Below, in pieces: positions 11,073-23,657 of a stretch of 64,000 bases of DNA. Source of the stretch: Flectonema sp. DT1601 (Eukaryota; Euglenozoa; Diplonemea; Diplonemida; Diplonemidae); NCBI GenBank assembly GCA_964019425.1, contig OZ025787.1, positions 186,001 to 250,000 of the forward strand, in the 5' to 3' direction. Positions within the stretch are counted from its first letter, which is position 1. Each line of letters starts with the position of its first letter. The notes beneath the pieces are model-generated. The model searched no databases and was not told the DNA's origin. It was given only the letters and a program-made list of their open reading frames with translations. Made by a program: the position numbers and the translations under genes.

Positions 11073-12801
11073 ATTCAGGAAGGTGGTTTATTAACTTTTG
11101 AGAAGAATAAAATAATTAATAATGGAGGACAAGATAATAATTCTTCTCAAAGAAAAGATACAAAACAGAAACCTACTGCTCAGAGAGAGGTAAGCCGATG
11201 CTAACCGAAGCAGGAAATTCGAAGGTTGTACTTAACCAAATTTAATAACCTTAACCGACATTCTACTAAGCGACACCAATAAAAGAAAAGCTTTACGCTA
11301 TTATTTATTGGTTGACATAAACACACAATCAAAAAGAAATAGTCCACTCCCGTGCAGCTTTTTTATCTTTCAGTTAATTATACGCTTAGAGCTGTTTTGT
11401 TTGCTATCAAAATAATTAAAAAGTTGTATTGCTCTTACCAAAAGTAGGGAGCAGTTAGAAACATTGAGCTCTACACATTTCGAGGTATGGAACTCATACC
11501 AGAGAGAGGGTTCTACGCCCACCCCGTGATACCATATAAGGATATGGTAGGCAATGATTTCTAAATTTTTTTTTTTTTTTTTTTAAATGAAATACTAACT
11601 GAAGGAAAGCTGCAACTAAAAGAGAACGAAGGGGGAAAAAAAGAAAAAAAATAATAATAAAACAGAATATAAGGTGTTTTCTACTCAGCTGTAACCCCAT
11701 TTTTTGGCATAGCTGAGATGCAGAAGTGGGAAGCAAAATAATTGTTGTTGCCGTTGTTGTAAATAAAAAACAATAACGATACAAACAACAGAAGAAAAAA
11801 AAATATTAAAAAAAAAAAAAAAAAAAAAAAAAGGTTCCCTTGTAGGGATTACAGTGCTTGATACAGCAACGTGAAAAGTAAAACCATATAAAGGGTCAGG
11901 AGGGGAAAATAAAGAAAAATTCCTTTTTATAGTGAACAGGGGAATAGGGGGGATTTTTATTTAAGTTCCTCAAATCTCCAGCAACACATTTATTGTAAAC
12001 CAGTAAGTAATATACACCTAACTGAATTCAATAAAGCCCAAGCGAATAACACAATCCCCCCTACTTTAAAAGACGTGAACTACGCTCGTGCTGCATAGTT
12101 TCATTTCTGCTGAACACACAGCAAGAAAAAACTGTTAATTTTCTGAGAAAAAAACAAATTGAAGCGAGAACCCCAACATGGGGAAAAATAAAGAACAAAA
12201 CATAACAAAGATTGGAAGCAACAAAGGGTTGTACAGGGTATTGAATGCACCAGAAATAAGTGTGTTGTTGAAGACTACGATTTTCTTAATATTACCAATA
12301 TGATAAATATAACAGTAATATCAGAGTTACGTATGATTCTTCATCGTGAGTGCGCACACGACAGCGAAGTTGACGTCGCGATCGCAAAAAATAACAAACA
12401 TCACATAAATACCAACAGTTCAGTAACACGTTTCGGGTTCAAAAAAAAGAATATAATAAAGGGGAAGAAAATAACTTTCGGGCAAGCTTACATTCTGATT
12501 AATGCATGAAACAGAAGAAGGATAAGATATAAGCTTCCTAACCAAAACAGCAATACCATGAAATGAAACTACTGTTGTTATTGGTATTAAGCTAACAGAC
12601 TCCAAACACGAGCAGAGTCACATAATCACAAAAAGGGAAATCTGTTCAGCAGTTCAGATACTGTTGACATACTAAAATGCATCAGAAACTGAGCCAGGTT
12701 AACCTAACTGGGGAATAGGAAACCAAATCAAAAGTAAGTAAGCATGGTTATACTATAATCCATGATAAGACTACATATTTTATACAACTTGTGAATCGAT
12801 C
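11073..12801. other. Intergenic region, no gene seen
   Basis: AT-rich spacer with a long A run near 11.80-11.83 kb and a T run near 11.57 kb. Open frames at 11494-11784 and 12300-12605 run through homopolymers or lack start and splice context. Confidence 0.55.
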
Positions 12802-15800
12802 TCACAAGCGAGGTGTTACACGAGGAGTAATTGAGACTTGAGTAGAAGTCGCTGACATATCTCCAATCGGTTCCGTTGGTCCCCAATGAACTTCTCGACC
12901 ATTTGCTCCAGTTCTCTTGAAATTCATTGTGCCCTCATACTCATCAGGTTTTATGGGAGTTCCAGGAACGGATACATCGAATGGCTGGTTTTGTGATTTT
13001 ATTTGTCAAACCACAGAAATCAATTTTACAAAAAAGAAAATAATAAAAAGAAAACAAACCTTAACACTACCGGTATCAGTGCTGTCGTCATCACTATCTT
13101 CGTTTTCAACATCTTTTCCACTTTGAAGAACATAAACAAGATCGTTCTCTCTGACGATAGTAGTCTTTGTTGGATTAGTAAACACGTATGGGAGAGGACT
13201 CTTAGAAGCCCCTCCTGGACCACGGTAGAGCCCTAGAGGTATCATTTCCATCTTCAATGCCATGCTATAAAATAATTCTCCGTATGTTTTATTTATTAGT
13301 ATTTCAGGTACTGCTATGCATCCGAGGAAGGATCCGTATTGGTTTAGAGATCCTTGCATGAATTGTTCTACGATCCTTATCAATGAAGGACTGTAATAAG
13401 AATGCGGCAATATCGGCCCAAGCATTTGGTTAGAAATAAGAAATCCGGCTGAATAAAATGGACTCGACTGATGGGCCGATGAAAACGCTTCCACTTCTTC
13501 ATCCAAAAGGTCATCATGAGATGTTGTGTGAACCTTCCAATCAGTTCGCATACGAAGTTCCATTCTCTCTTTTGAATTGAGTCCGTAACTTTTCGAAGCT
13601 TGCAGGACATCAAAATCATTAAAATACTTTACACTCGTACTGGCCATTAGCTCTGCGCATATAAATAGGGGAGAGCCGTTGCCGCGTTTTAGTATCGGCA
13701 TACCTTTTCTATTAGTTAGTTGTCCCTGTAATAATTTTTCTTCTAAAGAAGCTGAACAAGTTCCTTTCTTATTCAAAGACTTTGCGACCATTGCCTGAGT
13801 AGCTTCTTCATCTACTGGGCAGAGTGAAACAGCTGCCATGACAATGAAGACGGAATCGGCATCGGCTTCTCCATCAGTTTTCTTTCCATCGCTTGCTAAC
13901 ACAACTAGTGATGACGCGTCTTCTAACCCAGCTCGGTACAAGTCGTTAGGTAGTTTGGGATCACCTTGACAGTAATAGAAATATCGGTAGTGAGACACTC
14001 TGTTCCATACCTGTTTGTTATTGTTGTGACTACAGAAAACTCTAAACAGATAAACAAAAAGTAAATACATACTTCTCCAACAGGTGGTGTGGGGGCCAAG
14101 TACAACACAGTTTTCAAGGGTGTTTTTGTTGCACACAGAGACCGCTTTAGAGCTCTCATAAACTGAGCGAGGTTACTGTTTATTATTTATTTTAATTTGT
14201 TTTAACAAACCACCCTAAGTAATATACCCCCACGGCGTTCAGAAAAGTTTTCATACCGCAACCCACCAGTCACAATAATGTGATCTTTAAAAACTCCTTC
14301 TCTCCTCCAATCGGTGCGCCTATGCGGACCAAAAGTCGGGTTAACGTGTTGGATTAAATCTCTTAAGAGAGCTTCTTTTTGTTGTAACTGTACTTGTAAT
14401 TCCAAGACGGGATCACCCTTAGCTATGTGACCTCCGTCAGTAAACGCCGCTGTTGTTGGTTGTTTGTGTTATGTTTTATAACGACAGTTTCAATACTAAA
14501 AAGATAAACAAACACATACTAGCTACACTACGAGAACTCGCACCCAGTAAGTCAGGAGTGTGAGGGGATGAAGGCATTACTTCCCCTTCACGAACTTGTT
14601 GCGTAGCAGCTTGGAGTTGCATTTTCAAATCATCTATTCTACGAGAAAGTTCAGTCTCCGCGTGAGAATAATGCGAATCAGTTTGAGAGAACGATCTTGG
14701 TCTGTGTGGTGCTCTGTGTAGATCTAAGTCTGACGCATTCTTTGCAACTGGAATCCCAACACCAGAGAACGAATTCAAAGTTGGGTTCAAATTACTCAAA
14801 CTCGGACTATTAAACCCCAGTACATCAGATGAGTATCGAGGAATATTTTGATCTGGAAACGGAACAGGCTTTTCCTTATCACGATATTTTATCATTGGCG
14901 CATTAACATCCAACACGGTCCGTTCCGGCAGCGAGGATCGAACTGGACGCAATTTCAGCAGAGAGATGATCGCCCAAACACGAGATTTGAAGTGTCTTTT
15001 GATGTCTTGACGACGTCGATTTTCTGCCGTATCTCCCATTGCACGTCTCCTAGTCAAATGTAAATTAGAAGCGCTCTGATTCAAATTATATAAAGAAGCG
15101 TTTCGCTGATGAGTTGCCTCTGAAAGAGGGAAGTTTTTATATTGTTCGCAGACTTCGCAAGTTGCCAGATCAATTGAGAGGACGGCTAAGACGTCGTCTT
15201 TTTTTAGATTGTAACGATGACCAGGATTAAGTATGAAATTAAAACCAGACTTATCATTCTCTGAATTCCCCATCATTGTTGGTGACTTTGGTACTGATCC
15301 ATCGTGGTCTGGACCCGTCGAGAATCCAGTACCCGCAAAACCTCCCCAAGTCGACTGCCTGCGTCTGTAGAAAGTCTCGCCATTGCATCCTAAATTCTCT
15401 CTCTCTCGTTTACTTATTACACCAAGTATCGTAATTTCAAATTTCATATAAACAGCAATCGCTGCCTCAATGAAATTTCTTCCAACTAATTGACTTGGTA
15501 CTCTCATTTCATAAACAACGTGAGACATTCCTCTCTTGTATTCATCAGATTCGGAGATGTTGGATCGAAGTTTAGCTCTATCAGTAGTACTCGCCTCTCT
15601 AAATGATGTAATGAAATTAATAACTAATGTTGATAATCCTGGACAGATACAACTCTGAGCCATTAGCTTTAGTCTCGACTCATCAAGGGATGCGATGTAG
15701 TCGGCTGATGCTGCGTTCGCTGTCGATTTACCAGCGCTGTGATTAAGAAGGATGTAAGTTTCGACATTATATTTTGAATACGATCTAAAGTTCAATGTTT

Positions 15801-17574
15801 GAAGAGCAGTGACTGTGTCAATATCGTCTGATGACTCTGTTGGATGTCGAGGAGCAAGTAATCCGAGAGCTCCACCTCGTTGCGTAGCAGGTTCAATTTT
15901 ACCTGTAGCTAACACAAAGCATGCCTTAGCTTTTTCAGCGTGAATCTTACGAAGGGTGTCATCTTCGAGGAGTGACCCAAGTACGAATCTCATTCGATGT
16001 TTGTATCCCTGACTTTCTAATAAAAGTCTAAGCTTTCCACTCATTTCTACTCTCGATACCACAATCAGAGATGGTGGATCATGTGCCTGGTGTACCGGGT
16101 GGTAGAATTCTTTCACGAACATAAATATTTCATCGTGAGTAAGATGGTGTCCAGCGAGGATTACAAATCCGTTTTCTCTGGAAGGCATGTTTTTAAATCG
16201 TTCTTTTGGCTGCTCTCCTAACAAGTCCATTAGTCCACGAGTCTGAACAGGGATGAGTACAATAGCTGTGATCATTACTAAAATCATAATAAGTTTTCCA
16301 AGAGAAGTTTGTGGTGATATGTCTCCGTAGCCTACTGTTGACATTGTTACTACCATAAAATAGACTGAATCACCAAAGGTGAGTCCTTGGTTATGTTCTA
16401 CCATCTGAATCAAACCTGATGCCACAAACAATAGAGAAAACACCGTAAATATCAAAATATTTGCTTGTTTAATTGCCGTCCAATCACCGCTTCTTCCATC
16501 ACCAACTAGTCTCCATGCCTTAAGAACTCGCAGCAGCCGTAAAAGCCTAACAACACGTGCGAATCCAAAAGAAGTGCTACCTCCGAAATACCACGATAAG
16601 GCTACAGGAACAATCGTCAATAAATCAACAAGTGGAAACATTGAAAAAAAATACTTAAATCTATTGCGTGCGATGTAAAATCTTATTCCGTAGTCGACAG
16701 CGAATACAACGGCAAAGCAGGTCTCAATTATTCGAATCCAAAGTAAGGAATCATTCAGATTACCAGGTTTAGTACCTGACACACACATGTAAATTGGTAT
16801 CTCAACTCCACTTACATTAACACGTTCAAACTCGGTATAGAAGCATTTACCCTTCTCATTATCAGCTATGATAGCGTATGTTTCAAAAATATAAAGAGCT
16901 GAAGAGATCAGAGCTAAGACAGATTGAATAAGATCAGCTACGAGTGTTCTGTTATTTTTGTACATAAAGTCTGCTAATTTTGCTTTAAACGGACGTGCTT
17001 TTTCAAGTCGGAGTTCGTAGGCATGAACGAGCTTGGCAGAGTCCCTGTCACATTGCATTAGCTTTTCAACTTTTGGAAAGAGTGAAGCTGTAGCAGACAG
17101 TTTACTACTAATACAAGCAGCGAGTGATACGAGACAAATAATCGCAGGAATCTCTTCTCCCTCTTGTACGGCTCGAAATCGAGGAGTCATACTAACTACA
17201 TCTTTAAATATCTGAGTGTGAGTTCGCTTTCTTCCTCGTACCCCACCAGACCGATTGCTGCTCAAGTCTGATATCCGCCTGCCGAAGTTTAAAGACAAGT
17301 TTGGAGTGACATCAAGGTGTTTTAAGTGACTACTTTGTAAATGTGTTTTTTCACTTTTTAATGAATCTATTGGGAGAGTCAGATCTGTTGACTCTGGTGT
17401 CAAGGTAATCGTCGTAGCTAATGATGTAACTGTGTGATTAAAACTTGAATTAAATCCTGGAGGCTGCAGGGTATCACTCGCATCGCTTATTATGGATGAC
17501 CCCCTCTGCTTTCGACCTCTTCTTCCGCTGCTTGGCGGGTCATCAAGTACGATCTGCGGCAGCGACTGGTCCAT
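12802..17574 (-). CDS. Large-conductance (BK/Slo-type) potassium channel, five exons
   Basis: Exons 17574-14520, 14449-14257, 14175-14073, 14010-13060 and 12984-12802 join in frame to about 1494 residues. The four introns are 62-81 bases long, with GTATGT, GTATGA or GTTTGT donors and A/C-rich CAG ends. The start follows an acceptor (TTCCTTTGTTCAG) by 26 bases; an earlier ATG is out of frame. Membrane segments occupy about 230-450. An arginine-rich S4-like helix (RVVRLLRLLRVLKAWR) lies near 345 and the pore filter TVGYGD near 411-416. Behind it comes an RCK1-like region (DEIFMFVKEFYHP, then LVVSRVEM-type strands). A second RCK-like region begins at KDHIIVTGG and includes the LVVLASDGK strand. 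In Slo channels the RCK gating ring opens the gate on ligand, classically Ca2+. Whether this one senses voltage or Ca2+ is not proven. It is longer than animal Slo1, with poorly conserved termini. Confidence 0.85.
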
Positions 17575-18357
17575 GTCCCATGTTGTGAGGTAGCAGAAGT
17601 CTGAACAAAGGAAGGATAATAGCATTCTGTTATTCAGTCGCTGTACAGATTGTGTGATTCTAATCTCGTTTTGTTACATCTGTTTCACCACCTGATAAAA
17701 GTTTTCTCATATTTTCTCAACACCGTGCATCTTTTGCTACACAAATCGAATACGCCAAGCCTAATATGTGTTTCTTTCATAAAAAAACGAATATTTTCAG
17801 TTAGTTCTGTAAAAAGAATCAAATTTGCCTTTTTGTTAACTTTCCACATCTACCTCGGACTACACTATTTTCAATCTTTTTTTTTTTTTTTTTTTTTCAC
17901 TCTTTCGCCGATGAAAAAAAAAAAAAACACTGTGAAGAGCTCCCCCAGATTGGGAACACACTCTGCCAAGAAGATTGCTGAAGGAATACAGGAAAAAAAA
18001 GTTTTTTTTTTTTTTCTCCTCTCCCGCTTAATATAACTACTACAGCAGCTACTTTCTGCCCCACTATGCTATCTTCCTGAGCCACAAACTAAACTGAATA
18101 TCAACAAACAAACAAAAAAAAAAAAAGAAAGAAGACAAAAATATAACACTTAAAAGGGAAATTATTACAAGGTTTCTCATCACGGTCCAAGGAAGTATTA
18201 CCCACATATCATAAAAATAAAAAAGGGGGGGGGAAACAAACTCCTAGAGTTCAGTTCGTGGTAGTATCATAAAAGAAAATAATGTAATATAAAAGAAATG
18301 GGTACATAAAACCAAAGGTTTTTATATAATAGTGATGAACGGAAACTAATAGACTGT
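17575..18357. other. Intergenic spacer
   Basis: Channel leader and the presumed 3' region of the ferredoxin-like gene. Holds T runs near 17.88 and 18.00 kb. The plus-strand open frame at 17650-18036 is mostly homopolymer and is not credited. Confidence 0.55.
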
Positions 18358-19311
18358 CTATTTGTTAGCAAATTCATAAACACCCTTCCACTCTGGGTAT
18401 TTAGTTCTAATGACATCATCAACGTTGTCTTTCCAAAAGCACTCTGTAAGACTGAAACCGCTGTTTCCGGATGTACTCGTGACCTGGTCAGGGCTGTTTG
18501 TTACACCACTGTCTAGTACATCATCCGTACTTGTTCTAACTGATCCAAGGTAGTCCTTACCAGAGCCTGGGGTCGGTCTAATAGGAAACATATAAGCTGC
18601 ATCCCAGTTACGTACACGAGAATGACTAAAACCTTGTCTACTGTCAATTGTGTCTTTATCAGTTCCATGGTTGTAGTACATTTGATAAGCCAACGACTCT
18701 GTTTGTGGAACAGCAATAGTCATACCGTCCATCCAGTCTTCAATCAACACCTGACATGCTACTCGAGCATTACTAGGAAGTCTAGTAAAGTTTCTTGATT
18801 TCTTTGCCAGCCAATTCAATTCTTTCTCCATAGGAGGAGCCATGGCATCTAAATATTCATACGGAACAACAACAGCACAGTTATTACAACGAAAGACACT
18901 AGGGTGATAATATGCACATGGTCGTTGGGAAGTTACCCACAGATGAGTGTTTTCCATTGCATTGTACTGCTTTGTATCTCTAGGGAATGTTGGACGTACT
19001 CCAAACCAACGAGGGTCAGCTTCATTGAATATGTCCCACAATGTCATTCCTGGAACTAGTTTGAACCGAACAGGCCATCTAAAACCAAATGCATCAATTA
19101 GAATCATGTGCATTAAAGAAATAGAATCTTCATACTCAAGACTTGATCCATCTGAATGAGCAATTTTGTGACTTGATGGCTTCCAATCTTGAACTGATCG
19201 ATATACAGCAGCAGAGTTTGGGGGTCTCGCCATCGTGTGATCAGGTATTACATCCTTCCCCATATGAGCCATTCTCCTCTGCACTCTTCTTATCCCTGCT
19301 AGCAACTTCAT
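18358..19311 (-). CDS. Extended adrenodoxin-like [2Fe-2S] ferredoxin domain protein
   Basis: Single exon of 317 residues, starting after an acceptor (TCTGTTCTGTTTTATAG). The core resembles mitochondrial adrenodoxin-type ferredoxin: VPGMTLWDIFNEAD (86-99) matches the GxxLLDxxxxxN helix, cysteines lie at 132, 142, 145 and 186, and ARVACQVLIEDWMDGMTIAVP (182-202) matches the family's C-terminal segment SRLGCQI...DGMTVRVP. Ferredoxins of this type carry electrons for iron-sulfur cluster assembly and P450s. Two features are unusual. The first cysteine is nine residues before the CxxC (five in adrenodoxin), and long N- and C-terminal extensions triple the usual size. The basic N-terminus (MKLLAGIRRVQRRMAHMGK) could be a mitochondrial presequence. 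A structural role, for example in a mitochondrial complex, is as likely as electron transfer. Confidence 0.65.
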   Translation of the reverse strand: MKLLAGIRRVQRRMAHMGKDVIPDHTMARPPNSAAVYRSVQDWKPSSHKIAHSDGSSLEYEDSISLMHMILIDAFGFRWPVRFKLVPGMTLWDIFNEADPRWFGVRPTFPRDTKQYNAMENTHLWVTSQRPCAYYHPSVFRCNNCAVVVPYEYLDAMAPPMEKELNWLAKKSRNFTRLPSNARVACQVLIEDWMDGMTIAVPQTESLAYQMYYNHGTDKDTIDSRQGFSHSRVRNWDAAYMFPIRPTPGSGKDYLGSVRTSTDDVLDSGVTNSPDQVTSTSGNSGFSLTECFWKDNVDDVIRTKYPEWKGVYEFANK

Positions 19312-20327
19312 TTTTTTGTTAACTAAGTTTTCTTTGTGATTTCCCTCAACCTATAAAACAGAACAGAAATAATACATATCTCACAGAACTTCCCCGTTGG
19401 ATCCACTTGAACCATGCATGCTACCCATTTTTTTTTAAAAAAAAAAAATTGCAACAAACTAACAATAAACTCTTACCAATAACAATGTAGTAACTAGCTG
19501 ACCAGCTGCACGAAAGTAAACGGATCTCAGGCTGGATGGTGTAAGTAGTTTCTTTTTTCTTTTTTTTCTTTTTTTTTCCCCCTTCTTCGTTAGTTAGTAC
19601 GCAACAAACGCAGAAGGTAAGTGATTTGATGGCTAGCGATACTGGCTGCCATATGACACCTACCAATCCCCCCTCCTACGTACTGTAGGCCTTTACAGCT
19701 TTTAAATTATAATTGTCAAACTATATGCAAGTCTTGTCTGAAGTACTTTCCATTGAGTTGATTACTGGATGCCTGATTCACATGAAAATGTTAACAGGAG
19801 ATAGTCGGGATGGGAATAATAAAAGTGAGTAACCCCATAACGCGCCAGCCTCAGGCTCGTTAATCACGCCTTCCACGCTAACAAAGAACTCGCTTCGTTG
19901 CACACATAGTACTTGAATGTCCGAGTGTAGAAACACCAGTTCCAAGTCTCAATAATAAAGGGAAACCAGAATTCAATAAAAAGTGTAGAAAGAAAAAGGC
20001 TTTTTTTTTTTTTTTTTTTTTTTTTTTGCATGATAAGGCTTTCCTAGTCTGACAAACACCTGTTGCTGTATTGGTTCAACAAAAGACTTCCCCGCGAGTC
20101 GCAATTTGATGAGATCTCCTCATTGTGAAGTTATCTAAAGGATATTGTTGCAACAAGCACGCCAATCGGTTGTTTGAATAAACACAGATTCTGACTATAA
20201 GATTATTTTATAAAAGGACGGGGGAGAGAGGGGTAGGGAGAAGCAAAAAAAAAAAAAAAAAAAAAAAAATCGAACAACAACTCGACCTCAGACTTATTCA
20301 GACCTCTAAAACGACACCAACTGAGAG
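19312..20327. other. Intergenic spacer with poly-T and poly-A runs
   Basis: Contains the leader of the ferredoxin-like gene and homopolymer runs near 20.00-20.03 and 20.25-20.27 kb. A less AT-rich stretch at 19.78-19.96 kb carries no open frame I could assign. Confidence 0.5.
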
Positions 20328-22204
20328 CTACCCTTTCAAGGGAGGAAATAATGAAGACTTACTCGGGATTGTTGTGAGCCGCCTGTTTTGGTTGTGTCTT
20401 AAACTACTACTACCACAGCAGGAGAATACTAAAAATAGAAAACATACGCAGGGCAAGAACTAATTAGATTTCCATCAGTGACTGAAGTTCGAGGTACTCT
20501 CGCAGTATTTAATGGGGCGAGGTGAGCTGGTGGCTTTGGTTGTGTCGGCATTCGACTTGTTTGAACTGTGGGACTTGTATCGTGTTCTTCGTCTTGGAAT
20601 GCTTCCTCGCTTTTCGCTCGGCGCTTCTTTTTATCCTTCTTCTTTTTCTTTTTTTTCCTTCCACTGATTTCTTCATCATCATCGCTGTTTTCCGCAGCAT
20701 TTTCGTCACCTTGTTTTGAAGTTGAGAGGTCAATCTTTAGCTTTGAGATAACTTCTTTCTGTTCCTCTAATTGCATTTCGAGTCTTGTCTTGTCGTCTTC
20801 AAGTTGGGCTATTCGCCGCTGTTGATCCTTTGCTGGAGTTTGTTGTGATATTTCCAAAATCTGAATGTCTGCGTAATTGTGGTCAGAGTCGCACCCTCCG
20901 AAGGAAAGCATCGCCCAATTCCCTATTTTATTTATTATTATTCTTTTTTTTTTTTTTTTTTGGTAGAGTACTCATCCAAGATAAAATTTCAAAAGTACTA
21001 CTCCTCTCAAATATCAAAAAAAAAAAAAAAAAGCAAACCTCCTCCAGTTGGATACGTAACAGCGCTGTGGCAATATCGCGGTCGCGGATGGAGAGAGTCG
21101 CACATTATTTCGTTCCAGTGATAGTTTTCGGTATTGAACATAAACAAGTCTGAACAACTGTCGCCATCAAATCCTGCAAACACTAACATATACTGCATGT
21201 AAGGACATGCGCTGTTTTGTTTTGTTTTGTTTTGTTTTGTTTTGTTTTGTTTTGTTTTGTTTTGTTTTGTTTTGTTTTGTTTTGTTTTGTTTTGTTTTGT
21301 TTTGTTTTGTTTTGTTTTGTTTTGTTTTGTTTTGTTTTGTTTTGTTTTGTTTTGTTTTGTTTTGTTTTGTTTTGTTTTGTTTTGTTTTGTTTTGTTTTGT
21401 TTTGTTTTGTTTTGTTTTGTTTTGTTTAATTACTCATTCCAGTCTTTTCCGTCATTTCTCAAGAAGATAAAAGATAATTACATACACATGAGCATTTCTC
21501 TTCGTGGGTGCACATCCGGTTGTGCGAGGGGCGAGATTTGTCCAAGTCCGAGTAGGGATGTCATACGAGTGAACGTCATTGAAGCGATCAATTACCCCTC
21601 CAGAGTCGTTGTTCTTACCTGCGAATAACCAAAGTTGTTTACCAATGTTGATGACTGTGTGGCAACAACGCCGAGAAGGAATGTCACCAGACACAACAGG
21701 TTGTGACCATTTGTATTGGAGAGTTTCAAATATGTGTAAATCATTACAAGATTCCCCATCGAACCCACCAAATACATATAAACTAGTACCTACGACTGTT
21801 GTGGTGTGTGCATTCCTCTTACCAGGTGGAATGCCTTTTACCTGCGGGCAGACCCAGCTCATGCTCGCCGTGTCTAGTATGTGGGTGTCATTAAATTTCT
21901 CTCCATCTCTGTGGCCACCAAAAACATATATTTTGGTTTCTACTACTGATACTGTGTGCGCCGACCGCGGTTTTGGAGGTTGGCCTTTTAGCTGTGGCTG
22001 TGCCCATTGGCAACTTCTCATGTCTTTGTTGAAGACGTGTACGTCTGTGAATCGAGTATTGTCGTCTTTTCCACCAATTACTATTACAGCATCTCCCATA
22101 GCTGCCATGGAATGAAAGTATCTTGGACTTGGTTTGACGCCTCTCACATTTGGTCTGATCCATCTCATGGTAGTTATTCCATCTATGTTGCGTGAGGATA
22201 CCAT
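20328..22204 (-). CDS. Kelch-repeat protein with C-terminal coiled coil (four exons)
   Basis: Exons 22204-21486, 21211-21039, 20922-20448 and 20382-20328 give about 473 residues. Six kelch repeats are visible, each with an R-x-x-H motif and a later vFGG/vIGG/lFAG turn, enough for a six-bladed propeller. They are followed by a coiled coil (RIAQLEDDKTRLEMQLEEQK), a long KKKKKKKDKKKR basic run, and a Pro/Thr-rich tail. Such proteins are usually cytoskeletal or ubiquitin-ligase adaptors. The exon 1 to exon 2 junction restores exact kelch spacing, which supports splicing across the giant TTTTG array. The last exon is the least certain. An out-of-frame ATG nine bases upstream opens a nine-codon overlapping uORF, so translation may be dampened or start selection leaky. 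Confidence 0.78.
21214..21427 (+). repeat. (TTTTG)n pentanucleotide microsatellite, about 43 units
   Basis: A near-perfect array of about 214 bp. On the gene's strand it reads (CAAAA)n and fills most of the first intron of the kelch gene (21212-21485, 274 bases; the other certain introns in the window are 62-116 bases). The last unit merges directly into the 3' splice site AAAACAG. Confidence 0.97.
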
Positions 22205-23624
22205 TTTACCATAATAGTTGATTGTTTAATCCAACTCCGATCCCCGACGGCCACCCCTCCCCGTGGAGGTGAGCTTTGCCAGCAACACTGTAATTGAGTT
22301 GAAATAAAATAATGTTTTCCAATCACGAATAACACCAATACAGTATGACTACGATCATCATACATGGTTGATATTTCCTGTTTCTTAAAATAAAAAACTT
22401 CTATAAAAAACTAACACAATTATCTCAAATTAGTTGATAAACTTCATTGGATGAATAAACTTCCGTTTTTTACGGACAAGCAAGAGGAGAGATATACTTA
22501 GACTACAGCGAACCGGGTATGAATAAAAGCAAAACAAGTTGACCAAATTAATTAGGCAAGGGGGTTAGGAAAAACTAATATTATCGGTTACTGATCTGGT
22601 AAATTATTATTAAAAAAAAATTAAAAAAAAATAAAATATAAAAATATATCCCAAATAAGGAACATACTGTTGTCAAGGATTAAGAACTGGTTTGACTTAT
22701 CTGGGAAGCTCACTACTGCTACAGCTTGTCAGATAATGTCGTCTTCAAAGAAGGGTGATTCGAATGTTAATTAACTAGTGTATTTTCTATGGGGATTTTT
22801 GGCCTAAAATTCTCAAAGGAAATCCCCCCCCAAAAAAAAAAAGAATCAAGTCACTGGCCTGTTGCAGGGGATGGGTCTGTTCTGGGAGTGAGGTGGTCAG
22901 TCCCCGTCACCGAAGTTTAGTCTAGCGTTATGCTTGATCTGCTACCAAACCCATCAGCACAGTACAGGCAACGGCTTACAACGTCAAGCGTCCCCCAGCT
23001 CTTCGTAGCGCAAGAAGACTGGCGGCTTAGTGATATTGCCGTAGCAATGGCCTCAGTTTACATCGGTTGAGACCGAACGAGTATTCCCCGTTCTGAAGTA
23101 CCTCAATACACTTCATCCTCACATCCCTGATGACCTACTGCTTCCAAAGCTGGTCTAGGTGAGGAGTGGTACCATGTCTCACGATATGGTGGACTGCGTA
23201 ATGTGGGAGTTCGGCCCTCTCTGTCAGCCAAGTATGTGGATATCTTATCAGAATTCCGTCTGACCCTTCTACTTGCCTCTGGCAAATAAAGCCAATCTGT
23301 AACTAAAGCTGGCAAGTTTAGGACTCCGCTGAACTGGATAGTGATGTAGGGTTCAGGAACGCAACTCTGCATAGACAGAGTTTAGCCGATGACCTTGCCT
23401 TATGTGAGAAAAGAAAATCCCCATGGCCTTGTGTGATGCATGGGGGCCCCAAAATACGCTGTTATTAACAACAATTAAAAGAAAATTAAAAAAAAGATAA
23501 CCTGTTCCTTAACTCGACGACTCACCTTAATTGCCTGGATACAAATTCTGCCATCTCACTGAACTAAAAGATAATTGTAGCGAAATCAGTATCGTTCCTC
23601 ATTACATCCTCGCTACCTTTCCTT

Positions 23625-23657
<33 letters not shown>

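Noticed and set aside
17650-18036. Plus-strand open frame of 128 codons
   Set aside because: Dominated by poly-Phe and poly-Lys from T and A runs.
21207-21628. Long plus-strand frames made of repeated FCFVL units
   Set aside because: They are translations of the TTTTG microsatellite inside the kelch intron, not a gene.
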